64,000 nucleotides of DNA from Gemmatimonadetes bacterium T265 (GCA_019973575.1 BPUI01000001.1:1054001-1118000), one strand, 5' to 3'; positions 48,929-57,898 are shown, counted from the stretch's first letter. Notes: generated by a model not told the origin, from the letters alone. Numbers and translations: made by a program.

Positions 48929-51019
48929 CTACCGCGCCCCCACCGCCCCCGCCATCCCCGCGCCCGTGACCAACCCCGGCGGATCGCCGTCGGGCGCGTT
49001 CCCCCACGTGTCGTTGGCCGAGTTGAGGTCGGGCACGCTGCCGTTCGGCCAGAGCCGCACGCCCGTCACGGCCGACGGCAGCGCGAACGACAGCTCGACC
49101 CGGTCCCCCGTCGCCGGACGCGCCCACACGTCGACCGGCGCGCGCACGTCGCGCGTCGACCCGTCCGCCAGCCGCAGGCGCATGACGGGCGGGAACGGGA
49201 TGCTCGAGTGGCGCCGCAGCTGCACGGTCGAGACGGTCTCGCCCCCCGACGCCCGCGTCGTCACCCCCTCGACGCCGATGTCGAGCACGTCGGTCGTGTA
49301 CCAGAAGCTCCGCCAGTACCACGACAGGTTCTGCCCCGACACGTTCTCGACCGTGCGGAAGAAGTCCCCCGGCGTGGGGTGCCGGAACGCCCAGCGCCGC
49401 ACGTACTCGCGCATCGCGCGGTCGAACGTCTCGGGCCCCACCACCGCGTTCCGCAGCGCGAGCAGCACCGCGCCCGGCTTGCGGTAGCCGATCGCGCCTA
49501 ACGCGGCGGCCTCGACGTGGTCGGGCATCGTCATGAGCGGCGACTGGGTGTTGTTCGCCACGACCTGCCGCCAGTTAGCCATGTACGACGCGAGCGGGCT
49601 CGGCGCCGACGGGAAGCGCCGCTCGAGGCTGAAGGTGTTCTGGTACGTGTTGAACCCCTCGTCCTGCCAGGCGTACCGCCGCTCGTTGCTGCCGACGACC
49701 ATCGGGAACCACTCGTGCCCGTGCTCGTGGTCCACCGTGCCGAAGATCGAGGCCGGGTCGGCGCTGCCGTAGTGGACCATGACGAACATCGGGTACTCCA
49801 TCCCGCCCACCGGGCCCGCGACGCTCGTCGCCTGCGGGTACGGGAAGGGGAACCAGAGGGTGCTGTAGGTGCGGATCGTCCAGCACGTCTGCTCGGCGCC
49901 GCTCTCCCACGCGCGCCCCGCCTTGGGGAACTCGTAGTAGGCCTGGCACGTCACGCCGTTCCAGCTCGTCGCGTCCCAGCGGAAGTCGGGCGCGCCGGCC
50001 CAGGCGACGTCGCGCACGTTGGTCGCCCGGAAGCGCCACGTCTTCGTCCCCGGCGCCGGCGTCCGCCCCGCCGCGTCCGCCTCGGCCTCCGTGATCACCT
50101 GCGCGACCGTCTCCGGACGGCCCGGCTGCGCGACGAGCGTGCGCGCGCGGGCGAGGCGCTCGCGTTGGGCGGGGGTGAGCACCGCCTGCGGGTTCTGCAG
50201 CACGCCGCTCCCGGCGATCACGTAGCCCGCGGGCGCGGTCACGCTGTAGTCGATGTCGCCGTACTCGAGGTAGAACTCGCCCTGGCCGAGGTACGGGTCG
50301 GTGTTCCAGCCGCGCACGTCGTCGTAGACGGCCATCCGCGGGTACCACTGCGCGATCTCGAACAGCCGCCCGTCGCGCCCCAGGCGGTCGCTGCCGTGCT
50401 CGGGGACGGCGAAGCGGAAGCGGAGCGTGATGGTGCTCTTGCCGCCGCGCGGGGCGATCGGCGCGGCGAGGTCGAGCCGCGTCATCGTGTCGTCGGTGTG
50501 CGGCGCGACGGGGCGGCCGTCGACGGCGACGTCGCTCAGCGCGTAGCCGCCCTGGAAGCCCCGGACGCCCCAGCGGGAGTCGGCCGGGAACATCGACGAT
50601 CCTTTCGAACCCGGACGGTACAAATTCTGGTCGAGCTGCAGCCAGACGAAGCGCAGCGTGTCGGGCGAGTTGTTGGTGTAGCGGATCGTGACCTGCCCGC
50701 TGACCGCGCCGCCGTTCGCGGTGTCGAGCGTCGCGAGGATGGTGTAGTCGGCGCGCTGCTGCCAGTACGCCGGGCCGGGCGCGCCGGAGGCGTCGCGGTA
50801 CTGGTTCGGTCCCGGCCAGTCGATGTGGTTGGTCGTGAACGCCTGGAAGGTGGCGAACGGGTCGGGGCTCCCCGGGGTGTTGCTCACGCCGGTGGCGGGC
50901 GGCGGGGTGAGCGGGGCGCGGGTGGTGTTCTGGGCGCCAAGCCGGGGGGTCGCGGCCAGCGAGGCCGCGAGCGCCGCCGCGAGGGGGGCGACCAGGGCGC
51001 GGAAGACGGACGGGGTCAC
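48929..51019 (-). CDS. Secreted M1-family zinc metallopeptidase
   Basis: A 696-residue aminopeptidase-type enzyme with an export signal (VAPLAAALAASLAATPRLGA). The substrate-anchoring motif is GGMEYPMFVMVHYG (about 405), the zinc motif is DHEHGHEWFP (about 428-437) and the third ligand is in WQDEGFNTYQN. The N-terminal beta domain and the Trp/Tyr-rich C-terminal helical part agree with M1 family proteins. The GTG start at 51019 overlaps the stop of the upstream Nudix gene as GTGA. It probably trims peptides in the periplasm. Confidence 0.92.
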   Translation of the reverse strand: MTPSVFRALVAPLAAALAASLAATPRLGAQNTTRAPLTPPPATGVSNTPGSPDPFATFQAFTTNHIDWPGPNQYRDASGAPGPAYWQQRADYTILATLDTANGGAVSGQVTIRYTNNSPDTLRFVWLQLDQNLYRPGSKGSSMFPADSRWGVRGFQGGYALSDVAVDGRPVAPHTDDTMTRLDLAAPIAPRGGKSTITLRFRFAVPEHGSDRLGRDGRLFEIAQWYPRMAVYDDVRGWNTDPYLGQGEFYLEYGDIDYSVTAPAGYVIAGSGVLQNPQAVLTPAQRERLARARTLVAQPGRPETVAQVITEAEADAAGRTPAPGTKTWRFRATNVRDVAWAGAPDFRWDATSWNGVTCQAYYEFPKAGRAWESGAEQTCWTIRTYSTLWFPFPYPQATSVAGPVGGMEYPMFVMVHYGSADPASIFGTVDHEHGHEWFPMVVGSNERRYAWQDEGFNTYQNTFSLERRFPSAPSPLASYMANWRQVVANNTQSPLMTMPDHVEAAALGAIGYRKPGAVLLALRNAVVGPETFDRAMREYVRRWAFRHPTPGDFFRTVENVSGQNLSWYWRSFWYTTDVLDIGVEGVTTRASGGETVSTVQLRRHSSIPFPPVMRLRLADGSTRDVRAPVDVWARPATGDRVELSFALPSAVTGVRLWPNGSVPDLNSANDTWGNAPDGDPPGLVTGAGMAGAVGAR

Positions 51020-51510
51020 GACGGCGATCCGGTAGGGGGCGTGGTGGCTCGCGGCGCGGGCGCGGGCACCGGCTCGGTGAGCCCGGAGCCCGCGGGGTCG
51101 GCACTCCGGACGCGTACGGGGACCCGCACGTCGCGGTCGAGCGCGAGCGGCACGAGCCAGCGCAGGTTGTCGATCACGTTAGGCGGGAGCGCGAGCGCGT
51201 CGGCCAGGAACACGTCCTGGTCCTCGGCCGTGTACGCCCGCTCCGCCGCGGGGTCGAAGGCGCGGCAGGCGTGCATGCGGTACTGGGCGTCGTCCCAGAC
51301 GAGGAACTCGTCCCAGCCGGCGACGTCGACGCCCGCCTCCTCGCGCGTCTCGCGCCGCGCGGCGTCGGCGGCCGACTCGCCGGGGTGGAGCTTGCCGCCG
51401 AGGGCGTTGACGCGGCCGGCCTGCCAGGCGGGGCGCGTCTTGTGGACGAGCACGACGCGGCCGCCGTCGGGGGTGAAGAGGAGCGCGAGGACGTAGACGA
51501 GCACGCGCAC
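51016..51510 (-). CDS. Nudix hydrolase (MutT/8-oxo-dGTP diphosphatase-like)
   Basis: A 164-residue Nudix protein. The box is complete, with ALGGKLHPGESAADAARRET followed by REEAGVDV. The surrounding segments VLALLFTPDGGRVVLVHKTR and WDEFLVWDDAQYRMHACRAF fit the MutT-like group that cleans the nucleotide pool. The C-terminal 40 residues are Pro-rich. GTG 51510 is chosen because it begins the first beta strand; there is no better upstream start. Its stop overlaps the M1 peptidase start. A 12-bp tandem repeat lies in the divergent gap upstream. Confidence 0.85.
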   Translation of the reverse strand: MRVLVYVLALLFTPDGGRVVLVHKTRPAWQAGRVNALGGKLHPGESAADAARRETREEAGVDVAGWDEFLVWDDAQYRMHACRAFDPAAERAYTAEDQDVFLADALALPPNVIDNLRWLVPLALDRDVRVPVRVRSADPAGSGLTEPVPAPAPRATTPPTGSPS

Positions 51511-51532
51511 AATGCTACCGCGTCGGGCGCGG

Positions 51533-51580
51533 CCGCACACGCGCCCGCACACGCGCCCGCACACGCGCCCGCACACGCGG
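51533..51580. repeat. 12-bp tandem repeat, four copies
   Basis: Four head-to-tail units of CCGCACACGCGC; only the last base of the final unit differs. It lies in the 172-base gap between the divergent Nudix and TetR genes, about 100 bases before the TetR start. The remainder of the gap shows nothing clear. Confidence 0.88.
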
Positions 51581-51682
51581 CGCGCTCGCCGGCGGCTTGA
51601 CACGTCTGCGCCCCGGCCCGTACGCTTTCGGGCTGCCCGCCCGAACGCCGTTCGGTCCCCGCCGCATCTCACTGCTGCCCGC

Positions 51683-52345
51683 ATGACCGCCGCGCCCACC
51701 GCGCCCGACGTCGCGTCCCCCGACGCCACGACGCCCGCCGCCCCGCCCCGCCGCGAGCGCGACGGCGACCTCCGCACCGCGATCCTCGACGCCGCGCGGC
51801 AGCTCCTGGTGCGCGAGGGGTACCGCGACCTCAGCATGCGCGACGTCTCGCGCGCGGTCGGCTGCAGCGTGAGCAGCATTTACCTCTACTTCGCGAACAA
51901 GGACGCGCTCGTCCACGCGCTCATGGACGAGGGCTTCGCCCGCTGGCACCGGCGGATGACCGAGCTGGCCGCGGAGGGCGCGGGCGCGCCGGCGCCCGCG
52001 CGGCTCGAGGCGGTGTGCCGGGCCTACGTGGCCTTCGGGCTCGCCAACCCGGAGTTCTACGAGATCATGTACATGTTCCACTCCGACCGGATGGCGCGCT
52101 ACCCGAAAGAACTCTTCCGGCGCGCGCGGCGGAACCTCGACCTGATGGGCGCGCTCGTGGCCGAGTGCCGCGCGGCGGTAGGCGTGGGGACCGGGGACGA
52201 CGTGCCGGTCGCGACGACGGCGCTCTGGGCCGCGCTCCACGGCACGGTGTCGACGATCATCGCCGACCGCCTGGACCGGCGGCTCGACCGGGAGCGGTAC
52301 GTGGAGGGCGCCGTGCGCTTCGCGCTCGCCGGGGTCCTCGCGTGA
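51683..52345 (+). CDS. TetR family transcriptional regulator
   Basis: A 220-residue repressor. The HTH region reads ILDAARQLLVREGYRDLSMR then DVSRAVGCSVSSIYLYFANK. The C-terminal domain includes AYVAFGLANPEFYEIMYMFH, which matches the WHG-type ligand domain seen in a subset of TetR proteins. ATG 51683 is used since the upstream frame runs through the tandem repeat and is low-complexity. The stop overlaps the SDR gene start as GTGA, so the pair is coupled and the dehydrogenase is a likely target. It may sense a fatty-acid-like ligand, but that is an inference. Confidence 0.9.
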   Translation: MTAAPTAPDVASPDATTPAAPPRRERDGDLRTAILDAARQLLVREGYRDLSMRDVSRAVGCSVSSIYLYFANKDALVHALMDEGFARWHRRMTELAAEGAGAPAPARLEAVCRAYVAFGLANPEFYEIMYMFHSDRMARYPKELFRRARRNLDLMGALVAECRAAVGVGTGDDVPVATTALWAALHGTVSTIIADRLDRRLDRERYVEGAVRFALAGVLA

Positions 52346-53139
52346 GTGCGAGCGCGCCGGCCGGCGCCGCCGGCGGGGTCGCGGCGCGCTTCCGCCTCGA
52401 CGGCCGCGTCGCCGTCGTCACCGGGGCGAGCAAGGGGATCGGCGAGGCGATCGCGCGCGCGTTCGGCGAGGCGGGCGCGCGGGTGGTCGTCAGCAGCCGC
52501 AAGCAGGAGGCGGTCGACGAAGTCGCGCACGCGATCGGCGCCGCGGGGGGCGAGGCGATCGGGGTCGCCGCGAACGTCGGGCGCCCGGGCGAGGCGGCCG
52601 CGCTCGTCGAGCGCGTCGTCGCCCACTGGGGCGGGGTCGACGTGCTCGTCAACAACGCGGCGATCAACCCGACGTTCGGGCCGGTGCTCGAGGCCGACGA
52701 CGCGGTGTTCGACAAGATCATGGCCGTCAACGTCAAGGGCCCGCTCGCCGCGGCGCGCGCCGCGTACGCGTCGATGCGCGAGCGCGGGCACGGTTCGGTC
52801 ATCAACGTCTCGAGCATTGGCGGCGTCTCGCCCGAGCCCGGGCTCGGCCTCTACTCGGTGAGCAAGGCGGCGCTGATCTCGCTCACCAAGGTGCTCGCGC
52901 AGGAGTGGGGGCGCGCGGGGGTGCGGGCGAACGTGATCTGCCCGGGGCTGATCCAGACCAAGTTCTCCGAGGCACTCTGGGGGAACGAGCGGATCCTCCA
53001 GCACACGCTCGCGCAGCAGGCGCTGCCGCGCGTGGGGCGGCCGGAGGACGTGGCGGGGCTGGCGCTGTTCCTCGCCTCGGACGCGGGGGCGTACTGCACG
53101 GGCGGGGTGTACACGGTCGACGGCGGGTACCTGATCTGA
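52342..53139 (+). CDS. Short-chain dehydrogenase/reductase
   Basis: A 265-residue classical SDR oxidoreductase using NAD(P). The cofactor motif is VTGASKGIGEAIARAFGEAG, followed by VLVNNAAINPTFGP. The catalytic Ser is in SSIGGVSPEPG and the Tyr/Lys pair in LYSVSKAALISLTK. The C-terminal DVAGLALFLASDAGAYCTGG and VYTVDGGYLI are standard. The start at GTG 52342 is coupled to the TetR stop. The acyl-CoA dehydrogenase gene follows after a 205-base gap holding repeat copy 3, so a link to lipid or acid catabolism is plausible. Confidence 0.93.
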   Translation: MSASAPAGAAGGVAARFRLDGRVAVVTGASKGIGEAIARAFGEAGARVVVSSRKQEAVDEVAHAIGAAGGEAIGVAANVGRPGEAAALVERVVAHWGGVDVLVNNAAINPTFGPVLEADDAVFDKIMAVNVKGPLAAARAAYASMRERGHGSVINVSSIGGVSPEPGLGLYSVSKAALISLTKVLAQEWGRAGVRANVICPGLIQTKFSEALWGNERILQHTLAQQALPRVGRPEDVAGLALFLASDAGAYCTGGVYTVDGGYLI

Positions 53140-53188
53140 GCGCGCGGGGATGACGTTAGGCGCCACCGCGTGACGCACGGCGGCGTGT

Positions 53189-53308
53189 GTCATCCTGAGC
53201 GCAGCGAAGGATCGCCGTCCAAGGTGACCATCCCGGAAGGCAGCCGCCCGTGGGATCCTCTCAGGGACAGCGATCCTTCGCCTCCGCTGCGCTGCGGCTC
53301 AGGATGAC
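53189..53308. repeat. Interspersed palindromic repeat, copy 3
   Basis: Same left end as copy 1 (TCCTGAGCGCAGCGAAGGAT) and same right part (AGGGACAGCGATCCTTCGCC then CGGCTCAGGATGAC). It occupies most of the gap between the SDR and acyl-CoA dehydrogenase genes. Copies 1 and 3 are closer to each other than to copy 2. Confidence 0.85.
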
Positions 53309-53344
53309 ACACGTGCTTTTCACTCCTCCTTCAGACGTCCGACC

Positions 53345-54604
53345 ATGCCCGCCACCCCCGCCCCGCCCTTCGCCGACGGCCAGGTCGCCGCGCGCGCCGC
53401 GGCGCCCCCCGCCCTCCCCCGCGACGCCGCGGCCGACCTCTACGGCTGGTTCGCCACGCTCTCGCCCGAGGAGGACGCCGTCCGCCTCAAGGTCCGCGAG
53501 TTCATGGAGCGCCGCGTGCGCCCGATCGCGAACGACTACTGGGAGCGCGGCGAGTTCTACCACGAGGTCGTCCCCGAGTTCGTCGCCCTCGACCTGCTGC
53601 GCGACGCGTACGACCCCGCCGTGCCTAACGCGACCGTGCGCGACTGCCTGATCTCGGGCGAGCTGGCGCGCGTCGACCCGTCGATGGCGACCTTCTACGG
53701 CGTGCACGCGGGGCTCTGCATGGGCTCGATCGCGCTGCACGGGAGCGACGAACAGAAGGCCGAGTGGCTGCCCAAGCTGCGCCGCTGGGAGGCGATCGGC
53801 GGCTTCGGGCTGACCGAGCCCGAGGTCGGGAGCGGCGTCGCGCGCGGGCTCACGACGACCTGCCGCCGGGACGGCGACGCGTGGGTCCTCAACGGCCAGA
53901 AGAAGTGGATCGGCAACGCCACCTTCGGCGACGTGGTCGTCGTCTGGGCCCGCGACGAGGACTCCCGGCAGGTGAAGGGGTTCATCGTCCGCACCAGGCA
54001 CGACGACGGCCGTACGCACCGCGCCGGCTACGGCGTCGAGACGATGCGCGGCAAGATCGCGCAGCGCGCCGTCCAGAACGGCCTCATCACCCTCACCGAC
54101 CTCCGCGTGCCCGAGTCCGACCGCCTGCAGAAGGCCGACACCTTCGCCGCCACGCAGCAGGTGCTCGGCCTCGCGCGCTGCGGCACGGCGTGGCAGGGCG
54201 TCGGCTGCGCGATGGGCGCCTTCGAGGCCGCGTTAGGCTACGCGGCCGAGCGCACGCAGTTCGGCCGGCCGATCGGGGCGTTCCAGCTGGTGCAGGTCAT
54301 GCTCGTCAAGATGGCCGGGAATCTCACGGCGATGCTCGGCCTCGCGCTCCGCGCCGCGCGCCTGCAGGACGCCGAGGGGATGCGCGACGAGCGCTCGGCG
54401 CTCGCGAAGCAGTTCTGCGCGGCGCGGTGCCGCGAGGTCGTCGGGCTCGCGCGCGAGCTGATGGGGGGCAACGGGATCCTGCTCGAGTACGGCGCGGCGC
54501 GGCTGTTCGCCGACGCGGAGGCGATTTACTCGTACGAGGGGTCGAACGAGATCAACTCGCTCATCGTCGGGCGCGCGCTCACGGGCGTCGGGGCGTTCGT
54601 CTGA
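53345..54604 (+). CDS. Acyl-CoA dehydrogenase (glutaryl-CoA dehydrogenase-like)
   Basis: A 419-residue FAD-dependent acyl-CoA dehydrogenase. FAD/substrate segments are GGFGLTEPEVGSGVARGLTT and WVLNGQKKWIGNATFGDVVV. The C-terminal helical domain has YAAERTQFGRPIGAFQLVQV and MGGNGILLEYGAARLFADAE. The catalytic base is in IYSYEGSNEINSLIVGRALT, the position and context used by glutaryl-CoA dehydrogenases and peroxisomal-type oxidases. The exact acyl chain is uncertain. The stop overlaps the RNase gene start (TGATG), which couples two functionally unrelated genes. Confidence 0.9.
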   Translation: MPATPAPPFADGQVAARAAAPPALPRDAAADLYGWFATLSPEEDAVRLKVREFMERRVRPIANDYWERGEFYHEVVPEFVALDLLRDAYDPAVPNATVRDCLISGELARVDPSMATFYGVHAGLCMGSIALHGSDEQKAEWLPKLRRWEAIGGFGLTEPEVGSGVARGLTTTCRRDGDAWVLNGQKKWIGNATFGDVVVVWARDEDSRQVKGFIVRTRHDDGRTHRAGYGVETMRGKIAQRAVQNGLITLTDLRVPESDRLQKADTFAATQQVLGLARCGTAWQGVGCAMGAFEAALGYAAERTQFGRPIGAFQLVQVMLVKMAGNLTAMLGLALRAARLQDAEGMRDERSALAKQFCAARCREVVGLARELMGGNGILLEYGAARLFADAEAIYSYEGSNEINSLIVGRALTGVGAFV

Positions 54605-56115
54605 TGGCGCCCCCCGCCCCCGCGTTCGACCTGCGCGCCGCCGCGCGCGCCGCCGCGCTCGGCGCGGGCTTCGTCCCCGACCTCGACGACGCCGCGCGCG
54701 CGGAGCTCGCCGCGATCGAGGCCGGGCGGCCCAACCCGGGCGGGGCCCCGCCGGGCGGCGGCCTCCCGGTGCGGGACCTGCGCGCGCTCCCCTGGTCCTC
54801 GATCGACGACGCGTCGTCGCGCGACCTCGACCAGGTCGAGGTGGCCGAGTCGCTCCCCGACGGGACCGTGCGGGTGCGCGTCGGGATCGCGGACGTCGAC
54901 GCGCTCGTGCCGCGCGACTCCGCGCTCGACCGGCACGCGGCGGTCAACACGACGAGCGTGTACACGGGGCTCGTCACTTTTTCGATGCTCCCCGAGGCGT
55001 TGTCGACCGACCGCACGTCGCTCAACGCCGACGCGGACCGCGCCACGGTCGTGATCGACTTCGTCGTCGCCGCCGACGGAACGGTGTCGGAGGGAGACGT
55101 CTACCTCGCGCGCACGGTCAACCACGCGCGGCTCGCCTACGAGGAGCTCGGCGCGTGGTTCGACGGGCGCGGCCCGCTCCCCGCGGCGGCGGCGCGCGCG
55201 CCGGCGGTGTTAGGCATGGAGGCCCAACTCCGGCTGCAGGAAGACACGGCCGAGCGACTCCGGCGGCAGCGGGTGTCGCGCGGGGCGCTGCAGTTGGAGA
55301 CGATCGAGGCGCGGCCCGTCGTGCAGGGGGGCGCGGTCACCGGCCTCACGGTGACGCCCAAGTCGAAGGCGCGCGACCTGATCGAGGACTTCATGGTCGC
55401 GGCGAACGCGGTGGTGGCCGAAACGCTCGAGGCGGCGGGGGTGACGTCGATCCGGCGGGTGGTGCGCATCCCCGAGCGCTGGGACCGGATCGCCGCGCTC
55501 GCCCGGGCCCGCGGCGACGCGCTCCCCGACGCGGCCGACCCCGCGGCGCTCTCCGCCTTCCTCGGCCGGCAGCGCGCGGCGCACCCGGAGCAGTACGCGG
55601 AGCTCTCGCTCGCCGTCGTGAAGCTGTTAGGCCCGGGGGAGTACGCCGTCGAGCAGCCGGGCGACACGACGATGAACCACTTCGGGCTCGCCGCGCAGGA
55701 CTACACGCACGGCACCGCGCCCAACCGGCGCTACGCGGACCTCGTCACGCAGCGGCTCGTGAAGTACATGCTCGCGCGGCGGGCCGGCGGGGAACCCGCC
55801 CTGCCCTACTCGGACGACGCGTTGACCGCGATCGCGGCGCACTGCACCGAGCGCGAGAACGCGGCGCGCAAGGTCGAACGGCTGACGCGCAAGCAGGCCG
55901 GGGCCGCGCTGCTCGCGGGGCGGGTGGGCGAGACGTTCCGCGCGGTGGTGACCGGGGCACAGCAGAACGGGACGTACGTCCGGCTCGCGGCGCCGCCGGT
56001 CGAAGGGCGCGTGGTGCACGGGGCGGCAGGGCTCGACGTCGGCGACGCGGTGCCGGTGAAGCTCGTCTCGGTCGACCCGGCACACGGGTGGGTAGATTTC
56101 GCGCGCGCTTCGTGA
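54604..56115 (+). CDS. RNase II/RNB-family exoribonuclease
   Basis: A 503-residue 3'-5' exoribonuclease-like protein, shorter than RNase R (about 800) or E. coli RNase II (644). The catalytic RNB core begins LPWSSIDDASSRDLDQVEVA, with the metal-binding acidic residues. It continues DRTSLNADADRATVVIDFVV and NRRYADLVTQRLVKYMLARR near its end. A short C-terminal S1-like barrel follows (TGAQQNGTYVRLAAPPVEGR). The N-terminal cold-shock domains of larger members are missing, so it may be specialised, or a small-RNase II type. It is coupled to the acyl-CoA dehydrogenase upstream and the small membrane protein downstream. Confidence 0.88.
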   Translation: MAPPAPAFDLRAAARAAALGAGFVPDLDDAARAELAAIEAGRPNPGGAPPGGGLPVRDLRALPWSSIDDASSRDLDQVEVAESLPDGTVRVRVGIADVDALVPRDSALDRHAAVNTTSVYTGLVTFSMLPEALSTDRTSLNADADRATVVIDFVVAADGTVSEGDVYLARTVNHARLAYEELGAWFDGRGPLPAAAARAPAVLGMEAQLRLQEDTAERLRRQRVSRGALQLETIEARPVVQGGAVTGLTVTPKSKARDLIEDFMVAANAVVAETLEAAGVTSIRRVVRIPERWDRIAALARARGDALPDAADPAALSAFLGRQRAAHPEQYAELSLAVVKLLGPGEYAVEQPGDTTMNHFGLAAQDYTHGTAPNRRYADLVTQRLVKYMLARRAGGEPALPYSDDALTAIAAHCTERENAARKVERLTRKQAGAALLAGRVGETFRAVVTGAQQNGTYVRLAAPPVEGRVVHGAAGLDVGDAVPVKLVSVDPAHGWVDFARAS

Positions 56116-56429
56116 CCACCCCGCCTCATGACGTCCGGCCGATGACCCCGCCCCCCACCGCCCGGCCGAGCGACGCGCCGGACCCGCGGCTGCGCCCCAT
56201 GTACTGGGGCGTCCTCGTGCTGTCGCTGGTCGTGCTCGCCGTCAACCTCTGGCTGCCGTCGCACCGCGCGTCGCCCCGGCGGCACAACGACTGGGTCCTG
56301 CCGGTCGGGCTGATCTGCATCGGCGTCAGCGGCCTGGTCGGGATCCGCCACCCGGTCGCGCGCCGGGTACTGGTCGGCGCCGCGCTCGTCCTCGCGGTCG
56401 CGGGGCTCGTGTTCGCGATCACCGGGTAG
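56112..56429 (+). CDS. Small membrane protein with three predicted spans
   Basis: A 105-residue protein I do not recognise. Three hydrophobic segments are visible: MYWGVLVLSLVVLAVNLWLP, WVLPVGLICIGVSGLVGI and VLVGAALVLAVAGLVFAITG. The GTG start at 56112 overlaps the RNase stop as GTGA; ATG 56142 would start ten residues later. Its position as the last gene of a coupled run suggests cotranscription with the RNase, but not a function. Confidence 0.7.
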   Translation: MTTPPHDVRPMTPPPTARPSDAPDPRLRPMYWGVLVLSLVVLAVNLWLPSHRASPRRHNDWVLPVGLICIGVSGLVGIRHPVARRVLVGAALVLAVAGLVFAITG

Positions 56430-56460
56430 CCCCGCCGACGCGTCGCGCGGGCGCGGCGGC

Positions 56461-57495
56461 CTAACGCGCCCCGCGCAGGAACGCCGCCCACCCCGCCGCG
56501 TCGAACGCCTTCCCGGCCGCCACGGCGCGCGAGCGCGCCCGGTGCGCGCGCAGCAGCCCAGGGTCCGCGGCGTAGCACCGCGCGGCCCGCTCCACCTCGG
56601 CGTACGTGCGGCACACGAAGGCGTTCTCGCCGTCGCGCACCCACTCGGCCGTCTGCCCCACGGGGGTCGTGATCACGGCGAGCCCGGCGAGCACCGCCTC
56701 CATCACCGGCAGCGGCCCGCCCTCCATGTACGACGTGCACACGTACACGTCCGCTCCGGCGAGCCGCGCGAGGTACTCGGCCTCGCCGAGCTGGGTGTGC
56801 CGCGCGCCGTAGCGGAAGTCGGCGGCCGCGCGCGGCTCCGCGGCGAGCGCACGCTCCAGGCGCTCGAGCCACGGCACGTTCTTGCGGTGCACGCGCACGG
56901 CGGCGCTCCGCAGCTGGCGGGGGCTGAAGCGCCCGCGCTCGTCGGTCGCCCAGAAGAGGGGGGAGCGGGCCCGCGCGAGTACGCGCGCCCACGGCACGCG
57001 GCCCGGGCCTAACGCGGTGCTGACGAAGCGGACCGGCGCGCCGGCGCGCGGGGCCGTCGCGGGCGCGCGCGCGGCGAGCAGCGCCGCGGCGTTGTGCGGG
57101 TACGTGGCGGCGTGCCAGACCGGGACGCCGTACCGACCGCGGAGCACGTCGACCATCTCCCGGCTGCAGGTGAGCACGCGGTCGAAGGCGCGGAGGACGG
57201 GGAGGTGGTGCAGGGGCTCGTCGCGCCAGGCGAAGCGGTCGGTAAAGGTCGAGACCTCGTCGGGGTCGTGGACGACCGCGAACACCTCGCGGACGTGGTC
57301 GCGATACGGGAAGCCGGGCCAGTAGAAGCTGGTGTGCGCGAGGCAGACGGCGTCGGCGGGGGTGGGGCGCGCGAACCACTCGCGGCTGTCGACGACGTCG
57401 ACCCGGACGCCGTGCGGGAGGAGGGCCGGGGCGAGCGAGAGGCCGACGTTGTGGAGGGACCAACCGTTAGGCCAGCACAGATATAGGACGTGCAC
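56461..57495 (-). CDS. Glycosyltransferase, GT-B fold (GT4-like)
   Basis: A 344-residue glycosyltransferase. The C-terminal donor-binding half is recognisable: AEYLARLAGADVYVCTSYME, GGPLPVMEAVLAGLAVITTP and VGQTAEWVRDGENAFVCRTY, with the E-x7-E-like pattern of GT4. The N-terminal half opens VHVLYLCWPNGWSLHNVGLS and contains VFAVVHDPDEVSTFTDRFAW. It probably transfers a sugar in cell-surface glycan synthesis. GTG 57495 is used because the frame upstream runs into an inverted-repeat region. The stop codon CGT-TAG lies in a GTTAGGC heptamer. No other glycan gene is adjacent. Confidence 0.82.
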   Translation of the reverse strand: MHVLYLCWPNGWSLHNVGLSLAPALLPHGVRVDVVDSREWFARPTPADAVCLAHTSFYWPGFPYRDHVREVFAVVHDPDEVSTFTDRFAWRDEPLHHLPVLRAFDRVLTCSREMVDVLRGRYGVPVWHAATYPHNAAALLAARAPATAPRAGAPVRFVSTALGPGRVPWARVLARARSPLFWATDERGRFSPRQLRSAAVRVHRKNVPWLERLERALAAEPRAAADFRYGARHTQLGEAEYLARLAGADVYVCTSYMEGGPLPVMEAVLAGLAVITTPVGQTAEWVRDGENAFVCRTYAEVERAARCYAADPGLLRAHRARSRAVAAGKAFDAAGWAAFLRGAR

Positions 57496-57519
57496 GCGGG
57501 CCTCTCGGCGGGTAGTTCG

Positions 57520-57834
57520 GGGCGGGAAGGGCGACGAGTGGGGCGTGGGTGGACGGGCGCGCCAGATGGGCGCACGCGAGGAGGTCGTTGGGGCGGTTCC
57601 GGACCGGGCGGGGCAGAGTAACCGAAGCGAGCCCACGGGACGGGACGAGCGGCTGACTGCACGACCGGGTGGGGTAGCTCCTCCCGGCCGTGCCCGACCG
57701 GCCGCCGCTGTCGCCCCGCGTCACGGGCGCCCTGCGTGTCGCCCCGTTCTTCCGACCCCGCGCCAACGACCTGCCCGCGAGCGCCCACCTGGCGCGCTCC
57801 CCCACCCACGCCCCACCCGTCGCCCTTCCCGCCC
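57520..57834. repeat. Long inverted repeat upstream of the glycosyltransferase
   Basis: Two 72-base arms (57520-57591 and 57763-57834) are about 89% identical in inverted orientation, 8 mismatches by my count, separated by 171 bases. It fills most of the 403-base gap between the glycosyltransferase start and the S8 protease stop. I found no gene in the loop. It could form a large cruciform, or be a pair of inverted copies of a small element. Confidence 0.8.
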
Positions 57835-57898
57835 GGGACGGGTACGACGGCACGGGGACGGCGAAGCGGATACAGCGGAACGGATACGGCGGAACGCC

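Noticed and set aside
51533-51580. CRISPR-like array
   Set aside because: The repeats are directly adjacent 12-base units with no spacers.
57496-57898. Short protein genes within the inverted-repeat region
   Set aside because: Open frames here mirror each other between the two arms and have no ribosome sites or conserved features.
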